Assembly (NCBI GenBank): GCA_910583875.1
Contig: CAJTXT010000001.1
Span: 1-64,000 of the forward strand
Source of the DNA: an uncultured Vampirovibrio sp.
GTDB taxonomy: Bacteria; Cyanobacteriota; Vampirovibrionia; Gastranaerophilales; Gastranaerophilaceae
Reading direction: 5' to 3'
Length of the DNA: 64,000 nt
The translations under genes and the position numbers were made by a program. Positions 26,409-35,090 of the stretch are shown here, one piece after another. Under the pieces are notes generated by a model. That model was not told the DNA's origin, made no database searches, and saw nothing but the letters and a program-made list of their open reading frames with translations. Position 1 is the stretch's first letter. Each line of letters opens with the position of its first letter.

Positions 26409-27585
26409 TGATATTTCTCCCTTTGTATCTTGCAATTGCTGCTACGTCTTTGTCACCTCTGCCTGAAAGACAAACTATAATAATTTCATCTTTTTTCATT
26501 GTTGGTGCTAATTTTTTTGCATAAGCAACCGCGTGTGAGCTTTCAATTGCCGGAATAATTCCTTCTGTTTTTGACAGATATTCAAATGCGTCTACGGCTT
26601 CATCATCTGTAATTGCTACATAGTCAGCTCTTTTTGTATCAAATAAATGAGCGTGTTCAGGTCCTACCCCAGGGTAATCCAGACCTGCTGATATTGAATA
26701 AACTGGAGCAATCTGCCCATGTTCATCTTGGCAAAAAATAGATTTCATTCCATGAAATATACCTGTTCTGCCTTTTGTAAGTGTTGCAGCATGTTTTTCG
26801 GTATTAACGCCGTGTCCTGCCGCTTCGCAGCCGATTAATTTTACATCTTTATCATCTATAAAGTTATAAAACATACCCATTGCATTACTTCCTCCGCCGA
26901 CACAAGCCATTACGACATCAGGGAGCCTGCCTTCGGTTTCAAGTATTTGTTCTCTTGCTTCTTTACTTATTACACTTTGAAAATCTCTTACCATTATTGG
27001 GAACGGATGAGGGCCTACAACAGAACCCAAAATATAAAAAGTATCATCTACTCGTTGAGCCCAAGCTTTCATTGCCTCATTTACAGCATCTTTTAGTGTC
27101 TGAGTACCAAAAGTCACGGCATGAACCTTAGCACCTAAAAGTTCCATTCTGTAAACATTAAGCGCCTGACGTTCTGTATCTTCTTTCCCCATATAAATTT
27201 CGCATTCCATACCTAAAAGCGCTGCTGCAGTTGCAGTTGCAACGCCGTGCTGTCCTGCTCCCGTTTCTGCGATTACTCGTTTTTTGCCCATATATTTTGC
27301 CAGTAAGGCCTGACCTAATACATTATTTATTTTATGCGCTCCTGTATGGTTTAAATCTTCACGCTTTAAGTAAATTTTTGCACCGCCTAAATCTTCTGTC
27401 ATATTTTTCGCAAAATACAATAACGACGGGCGCCCTGCATAATTATTTAATAAATCGGTTAATTCTTCATTAAACTTTTTATCATTCTTATAAAATTCAT
27501 AAGCTTCTTCTATCTTTTTAATTTCGGGCATTAATATTTCGGGAACATACTGTCCGCCAAATTTTCCAAATTTTGTTTTTTCCAT
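26401..27585 (-). CDS. trpB: Tryptophan synthase beta chain
   Basis: 394 residues from the ATG at 27585 (AAGGA upstream). FGGQYVPEILMP, the PLP-lysine motif HTGAHKINN, GAGQHGVATA and the phosphate-binding GGGSNAMG are all present, typical of the TrpB1 form that pairs with TrpA. It condenses indole with serine to tryptophan. The frame is open to 27651, but the extra residues are not family-like. No trp leader attenuator is seen upstream. Confidence 0.96.
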   Translation of the reverse strand: MEKTKFGKFGGQYVPEILMPEIKKIEEAYEFYKNDKKFNEELTDLLNNYAGRPSLLYFAKNMTEDLGGAKIYLKREDLNHTGAHKINNVLGQALLAKYMGKKRVIAETGAGQHGVATATAAALLGMECEIYMGKEDTERQALNVYRMELLGAKVHAVTFGTQTLKDAVNEAMKAWAQRVDDTFYILGSVVGPHPFPIMVRDFQSVISKEAREQILETEGRLPDVVMACVGGGSNAMGMFYNFIDDKDVKLIGCEAAGHGVNTEKHAATLTKGRTGIFHGMKSIFCQDEHGQIAPVYSISAGLDYPGVGPEHAHLFDTKRADYVAITDDEAVDAFEYLSKTEGIIPAIESSHAVAYAKKLAPTMKKDEIIIVCLSGRGDKDVAAIARYKGRNINE

Positions 27586-27727
27586 TTTATTTTCCTTTTT
27601 AATCACTACAAAATAATATGCCATATTTATCATAACTGAAATACAGCACAATAAGTGCAGATTTTTGTATTAAACAAAAACCAACACACCTGCGTCAACA
27701 AATCGAACTAAAAAAACAGACTATAGA

Positions 27728-27856
27728 TTAATATCTGTCAAAACGATTGTCGACATGAACGCGGCACCAACCCCATTCTTTTTTATCAACTAAAAGCCAG
27801 TTTGCAAAGAGGTTCATAACTTCATTAACAAAATTAAAAATAACATCCATATTCAT
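27728..27856 (-). CDS. Small protein, 42 aa
   Basis: A 42-codon frame starting MNMDVIFNFVNEVMNLF, with an amphipathic helix and then a Trp-rich tail (KKEWGWCRVHVDNRFDRY). TAAGGA is six bases before the ATG. The surrounding 376-base gap upstream of trpB holds no other gene. No family recognised; could be a small membrane-associated protein or a peptide. Confidence 0.45.
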   Translation of the reverse strand: MNMDVIFNFVNEVMNLFANWLLVDKKEWGWCRVHVDNRFDRY

Positions 27857-27962
27857 AATTTCCTTACCCCTTTGTCTTATAAAAACACTTTTTATTATTT
27901 TAACTCTATTTTTAGATTTTGACTAGTGTCAAATTTACATTTGTTAAAAATAATTATGTATA

Positions 27963-28886
27963 TTATATATTTAATAATCCTTGCTGTTCCATATTATAAA
28001 GAAGTGCGAAGTTAAAATCTTCGGCAAATTTAGAAATTGGTTCACGTAATTCAGATTTTATATCGGATAAGCTTCTATAATCAACATGCGGAATTCCAGC
28101 ATAAATACCTATTTCCGAATTAAGCAAATGGGTCAAAATATAAGCATTAACGTAATCTCTCATTCCCGAAGTTTTTGAGTTTTTTGCAGCTTCTATTAAA
28201 TCTTTATTTAAACTTCTAAATTCAACTTTATTTTCATCTACGCCGTTATGAAGTGCAAGCTGTTTTACAATATCTAATGTAGCGCCTGATAAAGTATAAT
28301 CATAAAAAATAGTTTTACCTTCTCGTGAATTAATTTCATCTGCACTTAATCCTATAGAAGAAAGAAAATCTTTATATTCAGCTGTATCAAGTTCTTTAAA
28401 AATAGCATCAATATATTCTGTATTTTTAAAATCTTTAAGATTACGTAATCCTGATAACGGCATATAACGGACATCTTCGCCCATTAGTTCCATACTTTTC
28501 ATTACACCAGCCGGACTTGTACCTATACAGACATAAGTATTATTTGTTCCTTCACCTTTTTCAACTAAAAATGATTTTAATAATTTTGCCATTTCAATTG
28601 ATTCATCTGCAATCATTTTTATATCTTCATTTCTAATCGAGTCATATTTTAATTTTTTACATATACTTGGAGTTACAGAATACAATCCCATATGCTGTCT
28701 GCAGGAAAATGGATATACCTTATTAGCATCTGATTTAGGTTTTGTTGTACGCTCAAATGTATCAAACCTATCAGCAATATGAAAAGAGGGTGCTGAGCTT
28801 TTAAAATTTACCGCTTGAGGCTGCGCTATATTATACGTTTTTATAGAATTTATCATCATTTCGAATACAGAGTCCGTAACACACAT
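27963..28886 (-). CDS. Lineage-specific protein with phosphoribosyltransferase-like motif
   Basis: 307 residues (or about 297 from the ATGs near 28856). Near the N-terminus it has AVNFKSS, the lineage motif. TYVCIGTSPAGVMKSMELMG followed by GKTIFYDYTLSGATLDI resembles the PRPP-binding loop (acidic pair, then SGxT) of type I phosphoribosyltransferases, but the match is loose. No signal or membrane segment. The upstream end has no convincing ribosome site, so the start is uncertain. Alone, divergent from tpiA. Confidence 0.6.
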   Translation of the reverse strand: MCVTDSVFEMMINSIKTYNIAQPQAVNFKSSAPSFHIADRFDTFERTTKPKSDANKVYPFSCRQHMGLYSVTPSICKKLKYDSIRNEDIKMIADESIEMAKLLKSFLVEKGEGTNNTYVCIGTSPAGVMKSMELMGEDVRYMPLSGLRNLKDFKNTEYIDAIFKELDTAEYKDFLSSIGLSADEINSREGKTIFYDYTLSGATLDIVKQLALHNGVDENKVEFRSLNKDLIEAAKNSKTSGMRDYVNAYILTHLLNSEIGIYAGIPHVDYRSLSDIKSELREPISKFAEDFNFALLYNMEQQGLLNI

Positions 28887-28999
28887 TATGTGTAAAACAT
28901 GTAATAAAAAAATATTGCGCCTATTAGAATAACTTGATTAAAATATGTGTTTTGACTAATATTTTCATGTGATTTACACAAAAGAAAGAAGGTAAAATT

Positions 29000-29776
29000 A
29001 TGTCAAGAAGACCTGTAATCGCTGGCAACTGGAAAATGCACAATTTACAACAAGACGCCGCTGATTTAACAAACGGAATTATGCAAGAATTAAAAGCTGA
29101 AGATAAAGCTGCACTTCCTGTAGTTATTATTGCTCCGACTTTTACATCTTTATATGCTGCTAATAAAGCTTTAACAGACTGCGGATGCGGTAAAGTTAAA
29201 TTAGCTGCTCAAAACTGCTATTATGAAACAAAAGGTGCTTTCACTGGTGAATGCTCTGTTGAAATGTTAAAAGATGCAGGATGTGAATATATTATTATCG
29301 GTCACTCTGAAAGAAGAGAATACTTTGGTGAAACTGATGAAATGGTTAACAAAAAAGCTAAAGCTATCTTAGCTAATGGTTTAATTCCTATCATCTGCTG
29401 CGGTGAATCTTTAGAACAAAGAGAAGCTGGTGTTACAGACTACCATATCGCTTCACAAATTACTAAAGCTTTAAGAGATTTATCTGCTGAAGATGTAGCT
29501 AAATCAATCATCGCTTATGAACCAATCTGGGCTATCGGAACAGGCAAAACTTGTGATTCTGTTGAAGCTAACAGAGTTATCGGTATGATTAGAAATGTTG
29601 TTAAAGGCTTATATGATGCTAATACAGCTGATTCAATCAGAATTTTATACGGCGGAAGCGTAAAACCTGCTACTATTAAAGAACAAATGGCTCAATCTGA
29701 TATTGACGGTGCTTTAGTTGGCGGTGCAAGTTTAACTGCTGACAGCTTTGCTCAAATTGTTAAAGGAGCTATGTAA
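29000..29776 (+). CDS. tpiA: Triosephosphate isomerase
   Basis: 258 residues. PVIAGNWKMHN, HSERREYFGE (catalytic His), the catalytic Glu in YEPIWAIGTGKT (a flexible loop 6 follows) and YGGSVKP are all intact. It interconverts glyceraldehyde-3-phosphate and dihydroxyacetone phosphate in glycolysis. Monocistronic: terminator at 29848. Codon use is more GC-balanced than neighbours, as expected for a highly expressed gene. Confidence 0.98.
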   Translation: MSRRPVIAGNWKMHNLQQDAADLTNGIMQELKAEDKAALPVVIIAPTFTSLYAANKALTDCGCGKVKLAAQNCYYETKGAFTGECSVEMLKDAGCEYIIIGHSERREYFGETDEMVNKKAKAILANGLIPIICCGESLEQREAGVTDYHIASQITKALRDLSAEDVAKSIIAYEPIWAIGTGKTCDSVEANRVIGMIRNVVKGLYDANTADSIRILYGGSVKPATIKEQMAQSDIDGALVGGASLTADSFAQIVKGAM

Positions 29777-29847
29777 ATATTTTGGTGCAAACGTTCCTTT
29801 TTGCACCCTACATTTTATTTACTATATAGTTTTTATAAACTTATAAT

Positions 29848-29882
29848 AAAAAAGGCTTTGATTTTATATCAAAGTCTTTTTT
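29848..29882 (+). terminator. Terminator of tpiA
   Basis: Stem AAAAAAGGCTTTGAT/ATCAAAGTCTTTTTT (one G-U) with a 5-nt loop, 72 bases after the tpiA stop. Confidence 0.8.
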
Positions 29883-29980
29883 AGTTATCAAATGATAAAA
29901 AAATTAAAATATAGGAGCATTGTTTTTGTGTAAGCTAAAAACACAGCTCCTATATTTTAATTTTTTATCGTTTGATAACT
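29883..29980. repeat. Long hairpin 1 (loop complementary to hairpin 2)
   Basis: Arms 29883-29918 and 29946-29980 pair over 35 bp with one bulge and one G-U. Loop 29919-29945 reads ATTGTTTTTGTGTAAGCTAA..., and together with base 29946 is the exact reverse complement (28 nt) of the loop of hairpin 2. It starts right after the tpiA terminator. Confidence 0.85.
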
Positions 29981-30031
29981 ATCTTAATCTTAAAAAAAAT
30001 TTTCATGGTTTGAAAATCTTTCTAATTTCAT

Positions 30032-30130
30032 AATTTCAAAACAATAATAATTTTTCACTCAGAGCCCTGTGTTTTTAGCTTACACAAAAACAATGGTCTC
30101 TGATTAAAAAATTATTATTGTTTTGAAATT
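30032..30130. repeat. Long hairpin 2 (loop complementary to hairpin 1)
   Basis: Arms 30032-30066 and 30095-30130 pair over most of their length (24 perfect pairs at the base, some mismatches near the loop). The stems of hairpins 1 and 2 are unrelated in sequence, but the 28-nt loop at 30067-30094 is the inverted copy of 29919-29946. The right arm enters the end of the minus-strand gene stopping at 30115. Confidence 0.85.
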
Positions 30131-30627
30131 AAAGCTTCGCTTGGCTTTTGTACCATAGTCGAATTTATATTAGATTGATTTTTCAAATATTCCATAATTG
30201 CACCGCCGATTTCTTCAGTAGGATCAAAATATGGCGAATTTGGCATTATAGTCTGCCTAAACATCATCTTATTTAATGGTCCAAAAGCGTCTGGGACAAG
30301 CGTTTTACGATAAATTCCCGCTAACATAACCTGTACATTTGGTGAGGTAACATCATTAAACCTTGCTATTGTAGGATACATTTTATCTATCCCTTTAACA
30401 CCTTTATCAAGCATTTTATCTAATACTTGAAGCCCGTCTAAAACTTGCTCTTCTGTATTTGCTGTTTTTAAAAATGTATCAATATATGGTAATGCCTCTT
30501 CTTTTGCATTAAGAAGCTCGTTTGTTCTTTGTTCATTATATGTACAATAATTTCTTTGAAAATTAGGAAGGCTAACTCCCTGACCCAATTGAGAAACATT
30601 GCTTTGTATTGATAAATTTACAACCAT
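30115..30627 (-). CDS. Hypothetical protein of the cobalamin-riboswitch operon
   Basis: 170 residues, soluble, no signal peptide. A helical region (residues 35-85) with regularly spaced Leu (EEQVLDGLQVLDKMLDKGVKGIDKMYP) is followed by a Pro-rich segment. No family recognised. It starts nine bases after the stop of the 30637 gene and is the last gene of that operon. Its stop codon is within the right arm of long hairpin 2. Confidence 0.65.
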   Translation of the reverse strand: MVVNLSIQSNVSQLGQGVSLPNFQRNYCTYNEQRTNELLNAKEEALPYIDTFLKTANTEEQVLDGLQVLDKMLDKGVKGIDKMYPTIARFNDVTSPNVQVMLAGIYRKTLVPDAFGPLNKMMFRQTIMPNSPYFDPTEEIGGAIMEYLKNQSNINSTMVQKPSEALISKQ

Positions 30628-30636
30628 AGATTCTTC

Positions 30637-32199
30637 CTAACTATAAACATAAGGCGGTCCATTCTTTGTTTCCATAAGAATATTATCTGCTACTTGTTTT
30701 AATTCTTCGGGAGTTTTGCTACCTGCTTCGGCTTGTTTTGTAAAGTTTTCAATTAACGGGTTAATTGCACTTTCCTTTTTAGCCTTAAAATTTGCAATTT
30801 CAACATCGACTAAACGCTTTCTTAAATCCAATTCTGTTTTAGCATTTTCTTTCATAACAGTTGCTTCTTTTACAGCGTCCATTCCTTGTTTAAATAAGTA
30901 ACCGATTGCACTTGAAGAAGTAAATGCTAAGAAAATATATTTTGTGAATTTATTATCTGGGTTCAATATCCAGTTGTATAAATGGCCTCTGTTTTCATCG
31001 ATATAACAATAATATTGAATTTTCTTCGGAATACCGCCTAATGCCGTAGGAGCGTCAGCAAACTTTGTTTTTGTTCCTTCCTCAACTTTGGAAGCAAGAT
31101 TTTTAATTTCATCAACTGAAAGATTATATTTTCTGCCGATTTCTTGTATGAAATTTGGTTTTGCACATATCGATTGTAATAATTCAGTTATAGCTGGCAA
31201 ATCTTTTTTATCTGATTTTTCAGCCATTGTATTTATCGCGTTTATTGTTTTTTCCGTAAAATTATTAGCATAACTATTTGCATATTCTGCTGTTTTTCTC
31301 AAGTTCGATATACTAAATTTACAAGCTACAGCTGCTGCTGCAATTACACCGCCGATTAATGCAGCATATTTTAAATTTTTATTATCTTTTATTTTAGAGA
31401 TTATACTTGTTTTTGGGTTATTTTCATCTTCTTGTTGAGTTTTATCTCCTTTAAACGAGATAAACTTTGAAAAAATGTTAGGAGTTGCTTCCATATTATT
31501 TTCTTTATGTTTATTCAAAACAGAATCAAAATATTTAACATTTTTATCCATTAAATCATTAACAACCTTAAGCTTTCCGGAAAACGAATTAGTTTCAACT
31601 TCAATTAAGTTTTCTTGCAGTTCTTTTTCAATATCAGCTGATTGTTTTTTAAGCCAAATTTCTTTAGCACCGTCTACAAAATTTTTAGAAGCTATTGTAA
31701 TTCCGCTCATTAGAAAAATTCCGGCAGCGCCTAATATATTTGAAAAATTAGGGTCACGAATAGCCCTATATATCGCAAATTGAGGTTCTTCTTTAATATT
31801 CATATTTATAGCTAAATCAGGAAGCTGTTCAAACGGTTTTGACGAAATTTTAGTTTTAGATGCTTTTGCCAATATAGCCGTTAATCCTAAAGAACCTGCT
31901 AAAACAACACCTGTTCCAATTAACAATGGTTTTATAGCTTTTCCAACATTAAAAGAACTTTCTTTTTCATCTTTTTTTATTTCTTTTTCTTTAGGTGAAT
32001 AATATTGTTTAGAATCACAAATTAAAAGAGAATCTTTCATATCATTAAAAAGTGTTGTTTCTTGATAGCCACGAACATGGTTATTCATAAGAACACCTTT
32101 TAATGTATTATTAATTTCTTTATTATTTTTAGCAGTTTTTTTTCTACTATCTGCCAGCTTACTTTGTCTGGCTTTCATTGCTTCTATCTGCATCCTCAT
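30637..32199 (-). CDS. Large membrane-associated hypothetical protein
   Basis: 520 residues with about four hydrophobic segments (GTGVVLAGSLGLTAILAKAS near 110, ILGAAGIFLMSGITI near 155, ALIGGVIAAAAVACKF near 285, YIFLAFTSSSAIGYLF near 430) separated by long charged helical regions. It has ISFKGDK, the lineage FKG motif, internally. It overlaps the preceding gene by 41 bases, implying coupling. The tandem of helices and Ala/Gly-rich spans resembles the proteins at 35091 and 50794. No function recognised. Confidence 0.65.
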   Translation of the reverse strand: MRMQIEAMKARQSKLADSRKKTAKNNKEINNTLKGVLMNNHVRGYQETTLFNDMKDSLLICDSKQYYSPKEKEIKKDEKESSFNVGKAIKPLLIGTGVVLAGSLGLTAILAKASKTKISSKPFEQLPDLAINMNIKEEPQFAIYRAIRDPNFSNILGAAGIFLMSGITIASKNFVDGAKEIWLKKQSADIEKELQENLIEVETNSFSGKLKVVNDLMDKNVKYFDSVLNKHKENNMEATPNIFSKFISFKGDKTQQEDENNPKTSIISKIKDNKNLKYAALIGGVIAAAAVACKFSISNLRKTAEYANSYANNFTEKTINAINTMAEKSDKKDLPAITELLQSICAKPNFIQEIGRKYNLSVDEIKNLASKVEEGTKTKFADAPTALGGIPKKIQYYCYIDENRGHLYNWILNPDNKFTKYIFLAFTSSSAIGYLFKQGMDAVKEATVMKENAKTELDLRKRLVDVEIANFKAKKESAINPLIENFTKQAEAGSKTPEELKQVADNILMETKNGPPYVYS

Positions 32200-32890
32200 T
32201 CCGTTTCTTATTTGTTCTTAATATTTTTACAATATATTTTCTTAACTCTCTAGCTTTAAAAACAGCCAGCGCATCATCATTTTTATAATTTTCATCTTCT
32301 ATATTTGATACAAAAAACAAGAAGAATTTTTTTGCCTTTTTCTTTATATCTTCAATGATTTTCTTATCAATAAAGTTTTTTAAATCACCAAGTAAAGCTG
32401 TTAATTTTTCACCAGCTTGAAGAAGCATTGTGCCAAGCTTTTGTTGGAAATCTGCAAATTTTTCAATTAATTTGGGCATTTGTGCTACTAAGTTTAGCAT
32501 TGGTGTAATTATTAAATTATTTACTACTTGAACAATATTTTGCAGCATTTTAGGCGCCATATTTTGAATATTTTGCATCACCTGTTGAATTTTATCTTTA
32601 ATATTTTGAATATTTTTACCTAATTGTTTTGCAAATTCTATTTGCTGTTCAAAAGCTGTTTTAGCATTTTCTATACGAGCTTCTTGTGCTTTAATTGCAA
32701 GCCCGGCAGCATAACATTTCATAAATGACCATTCACCTGAATGCATTGGTTTTGTAGCAGGAGCAGTATCTTTCATTTTTGCACCGCCCATTCCGCCGCC
32801 GCTGCATATAGGGCATGCTGCAGGCGGAAGTCCATGCGGACATAATCCAGCTCTATTATTCACTTGTGGTGCTGTAATTGGTGAAGACAT
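32159..32890 (-). CDS. Cys-motif helical protein, first gene of the cobalamin-riboswitch operon
   Basis: 243 residues. The N-terminus carries CPHGLPPAACPICSGGG, a possible metal-binding knuckle with three Cys and a His, then long amphipathic helices (about 55-180) and a basic C-terminus. The only ribosome site is TAAGG in the 3' arm of a hairpin (32898-32920), seven T bases before the ATG. No signal peptide. Unrecognised family; the motif and helices suggest a scaffold or secreted-effector-like protein (inference). Confidence 0.7.
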   Translation of the reverse strand: MSSPITAPQVNNRAGLCPHGLPPAACPICSGGGMGGAKMKDTAPATKPMHSGEWSFMKCYAAGLAIKAQEARIENAKTAFEQQIEFAKQLGKNIQNIKDKIQQVMQNIQNMAPKMLQNIVQVVNNLIITPMLNLVAQMPKLIEKFADFQQKLGTMLLQAGEKLTALLGDLKNFIDKKIIEDIKKKAKKFFLFFVSNIEDENYKNDDALAVFKARELRKYIVKILRTNKKRNEDADRSNESQTK

Positions 32891-32920
32891 AAAAAAACCT
32901 TACTCTCTGTTAATGTAAGG
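32891..32920 (-). promoter_or_regulatory. Terminator/sequestering hairpin before the 32890 start
   Basis: CCTTAC (32920-32915) pairs with GTAAGG (32903-32898), followed by T7 and directly the ATG. The 3' arm contains the only Shine-Dalgarno-like TAAGG, so formation of this stem would block translation and may also terminate transcription. It is the probable expression platform of the adjacent riboswitch. Confidence 0.7.
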
Positions 32921-33034
32921 CAACCCAAAAAACAATTATTAATCGGATTACGCAATTAATAAAACTTTTGAGCATTCCGACTTTACGGCCGCGGTCCGGT
33001 TAAGGAATTTCACCCTATTTCCTCATATTAACAA
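32921..33034 (-). promoter_or_regulatory. Cobalamin-type riboswitch (AdoCbl-variant-like)
   Basis: On the minus strand GAGGAAATA, GGGTGAAATTCC (33004-33015), the C-rich GGACCGCGGCCGTAAA and AGTCGGAATGCTC (32970-32982) follow the order of the cobalamin aptamer core (GGGTGAAATTCC ... CCGC.ACtGTAA ... AGTCGGAATGC). It lies between ychF and the unknown gene at 32890. Not tested against a covariance model. Confidence 0.75.
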
Positions 33035-33094
33035 AATAGATAATAACATAGAGCAATTTAAGCGTAAACGGATTAATACAAATTTTTAAGAAAG

Positions 33095-34192
33095 TTAAAC
33101 ATTAAATCTAAAATGAACTATATCGCCATCTTGAATAACGTAGTCTTTGCCTTCAAGTCTTGTAACACCTTTTTCTCTTGCTGCAACATAAGAACCTGCT
33201 GCTACAAAATCATTATATCCAGTTACTTCAGCTCTAATAAATCCTTTTTCAAAATCTGTATGAATAACGCCAGCTGCTTTTGGTGCTTTTGAGCCTGTTT
33301 TAACAGTCCAAGCTCTTACTTCTTTTTCACCGGCTGTTATAAATGTTGTTAAATCTAATAATTTATATACAGATTGAACCATTCTTTCAATACCAGAACT
33401 TGTTACACCTAAATCAGAAAGATAAGCTTTTGCTTCTTCTTGAGAAAGTTCTACTAACTCTGCTTCTATCTTTGCTGAAATAACTACAACATCAGCACCA
33501 TGTTTACTTGCATATTCTCTAACTTTTTCAACATAAGCATTACCTGTTGCAAGATCTGTTTCACTAACATTCGCAGCATAAATTACCGGTTTTATACACA
33601 TTAACTGAGAATTTCTTGCAAATTCAAGTTCATCATCCTCAAAATGTTCTTCTATATTTATAAACATAGCATCTGATAATAGCTCATTTAATTTAGATAG
33701 AACTTTATGTTCCAATATTGCTTGTTTATCACCACTTTTTACTTGTTTTGTAAGCCTTTCAAGTCTTTTTTCAATTGATGCCATATCAGCTAAAGCAAGT
33801 TCTGTATTAATAGTTTCTATATCATCAATAGGATTAATCTTACCCGCCACATGAATTGTATTATCATCATCAAAGCATCTTACAACCTGTATAATCGCGT
33901 CTACTTCTCTAATATTATGCAAGAATTGGTTTCCTAGACCTTCACCTTTACTTGCACCCTTTACAAGCCCGGCTATATCCACAAATTCAACTGCTGTAGG
34001 AATAACAACATCAGTTTTTACAAGCTTTTGTAAAACTTGAAGTCTTTCGTCAGGAACATTTACAACCCCAACATTAGGTTCTATTGTACAAAACGGAAAG
34101 TTTGCACTTTGCGCATTATTTGATGAAGTTAATGCATTAAATAAAGTTGATTTGCCTACATTTGGAAGCCCTACAATTCCTGCTCGTAACAT
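33095..34192 (-). CDS. ychF: Redox-regulated ATPase YchF (Obg-like)
   Basis: 365 residues. G1 GLPNVGKST, G3 DIAGLVKGAS, and the altered G4 motif (YAANVSE in place of NKxD) that makes the family prefer ATP, plus the C-terminal TGS domain ending GDIVHFRFNV. It associates with ribosomes and stress responses. AAAGGA precedes the ATG. Confidence 0.95.
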   Translation of the reverse strand: MLRAGIVGLPNVGKSTLFNALTSSNNAQSANFPFCTIEPNVGVVNVPDERLQVLQKLVKTDVVIPTAVEFVDIAGLVKGASKGEGLGNQFLHNIREVDAIIQVVRCFDDDNTIHVAGKINPIDDIETINTELALADMASIEKRLERLTKQVKSGDKQAILEHKVLSKLNELLSDAMFINIEEHFEDDELEFARNSQLMCIKPVIYAANVSETDLATGNAYVEKVREYASKHGADVVVISAKIEAELVELSQEEAKAYLSDLGVTSSGIERMVQSVYKLLDLTTFITAGEKEVRAWTVKTGSKAPKAAGVIHTDFEKGFIRAEVTGYNDFVAAGSYVAAREKGVTRLEGKDYVIQDGDIVHFRFNV

Positions 34193-34259
34193 AATAATTT
34201 TCCTTTCAAACTATTAAAAGCCTAATATAAAAATAGCCGCTTATCAACTATTTATATAT

Positions 34260-35039
34260 TTAACCTTTTATTTTAGCATCATCTGTTACTTTTACTTGGA
34301 ATTTAGTGCCTGCTGGCAGCGCAAGCGAACCGCCTTTTGTAAATATGGCAATTACCGGTGCTGCAACAAAATTCAACGTATAAATTACAGTACCGCATAA
34401 TATAGGAATTGGCGATATTAAATTTATAATCGGAATTGAACCCAATTCAGAGGAACAAGACTTCGTCGCCTTAAATGCTTTTCTACCAGGTTGCATTGCT
34501 TTTGAATAATTCTTCCAATACGAACGTTTACCTTTTATATTACCTAGATATACTTTTTTTGAATTTGCAAGGCTTACCTTTGTTTCAATCTTAGAAGCTA
34601 ATCCATTATAATATATTTCATCTATTTTTAGTTCAACAAGTCCGCCATTTCCTGTCATTTGAGGTGTATGGGAATTTGTAATTACACCTTTTAATAAGGT
34701 TCCCGCAGGAACGATATCACCTTCTTTAGTTGTAAAACCTTCATTAGCATAGAAAGTAATTCTGTGTCCTTTGCCCATTCTATCTGTAATTGTACTTTTG
34801 GAAGAGATATTTATTTTAGTACCGCTTTTTATTGTATAAATTTTTCCTGTTGGATTGTATTTAACAGAAGGAGGTTCAACGACTGCTGTAGGTACACTTG
34901 AAGGAAGTGCAGGAAGTTCATATTCTTCTACATTATAATCTTTACGTATATTTGCATCTATCGTATCGTCAAATTCTAATGCAAATACAGGCATATTTAT
35001 AAAACAAAGTATTAATAATAAAACCAAAAACTTTTTCAT
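34260..35039 (-). CDS. Exported hypothetical protein
   Basis: 259 residues from the ATG at 35039: MKKFLVLLLILCFINMPVFA is a classical signal peptide with cleavage after Ala. The mature part has a Pro-rich linker, then a beta-rich domain (TGKIYTIKSGTKINISSKS, TPAGTLLKGVITNS) and a late hydrophobic span (about 220-245) followed by GTKFQVKVTDD. Probably periplasmic or outer-surface. Alternative starts (TTG 35078, ATG 35048) would extend ahead of the signal. Family not recognised. Confidence 0.65.
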   Translation of the reverse strand: MKKFLVLLLILCFINMPVFALEFDDTIDANIRKDYNVEEYELPALPSSVPTAVVEPPSVKYNPTGKIYTIKSGTKINISSKSTITDRMGKGHRITFYANEGFTTKEGDIVPAGTLLKGVITNSHTPQMTGNGGLVELKIDEIYYNGLASKIETKVSLANSKKVYLGNIKGKRSYWKNYSKAMQPGRKAFKATKSCSSELGSIPIINLISPIPILCGTVIYTLNFVAAPVIAIFTKGGSLALPAGTKFQVKVTDDAKIKG

Positions 35040-35090
35040 GTTTATCATTTTATTATTATTTACTTTTTTATAACTCAATTAAATGATGGA

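Noticed and set aside
27586..27730. Classical trp attenuator leader upstream of trpB
   Set aside because: No terminator/antiterminator pair and no Trp codon cluster in a leader frame at the right distance.
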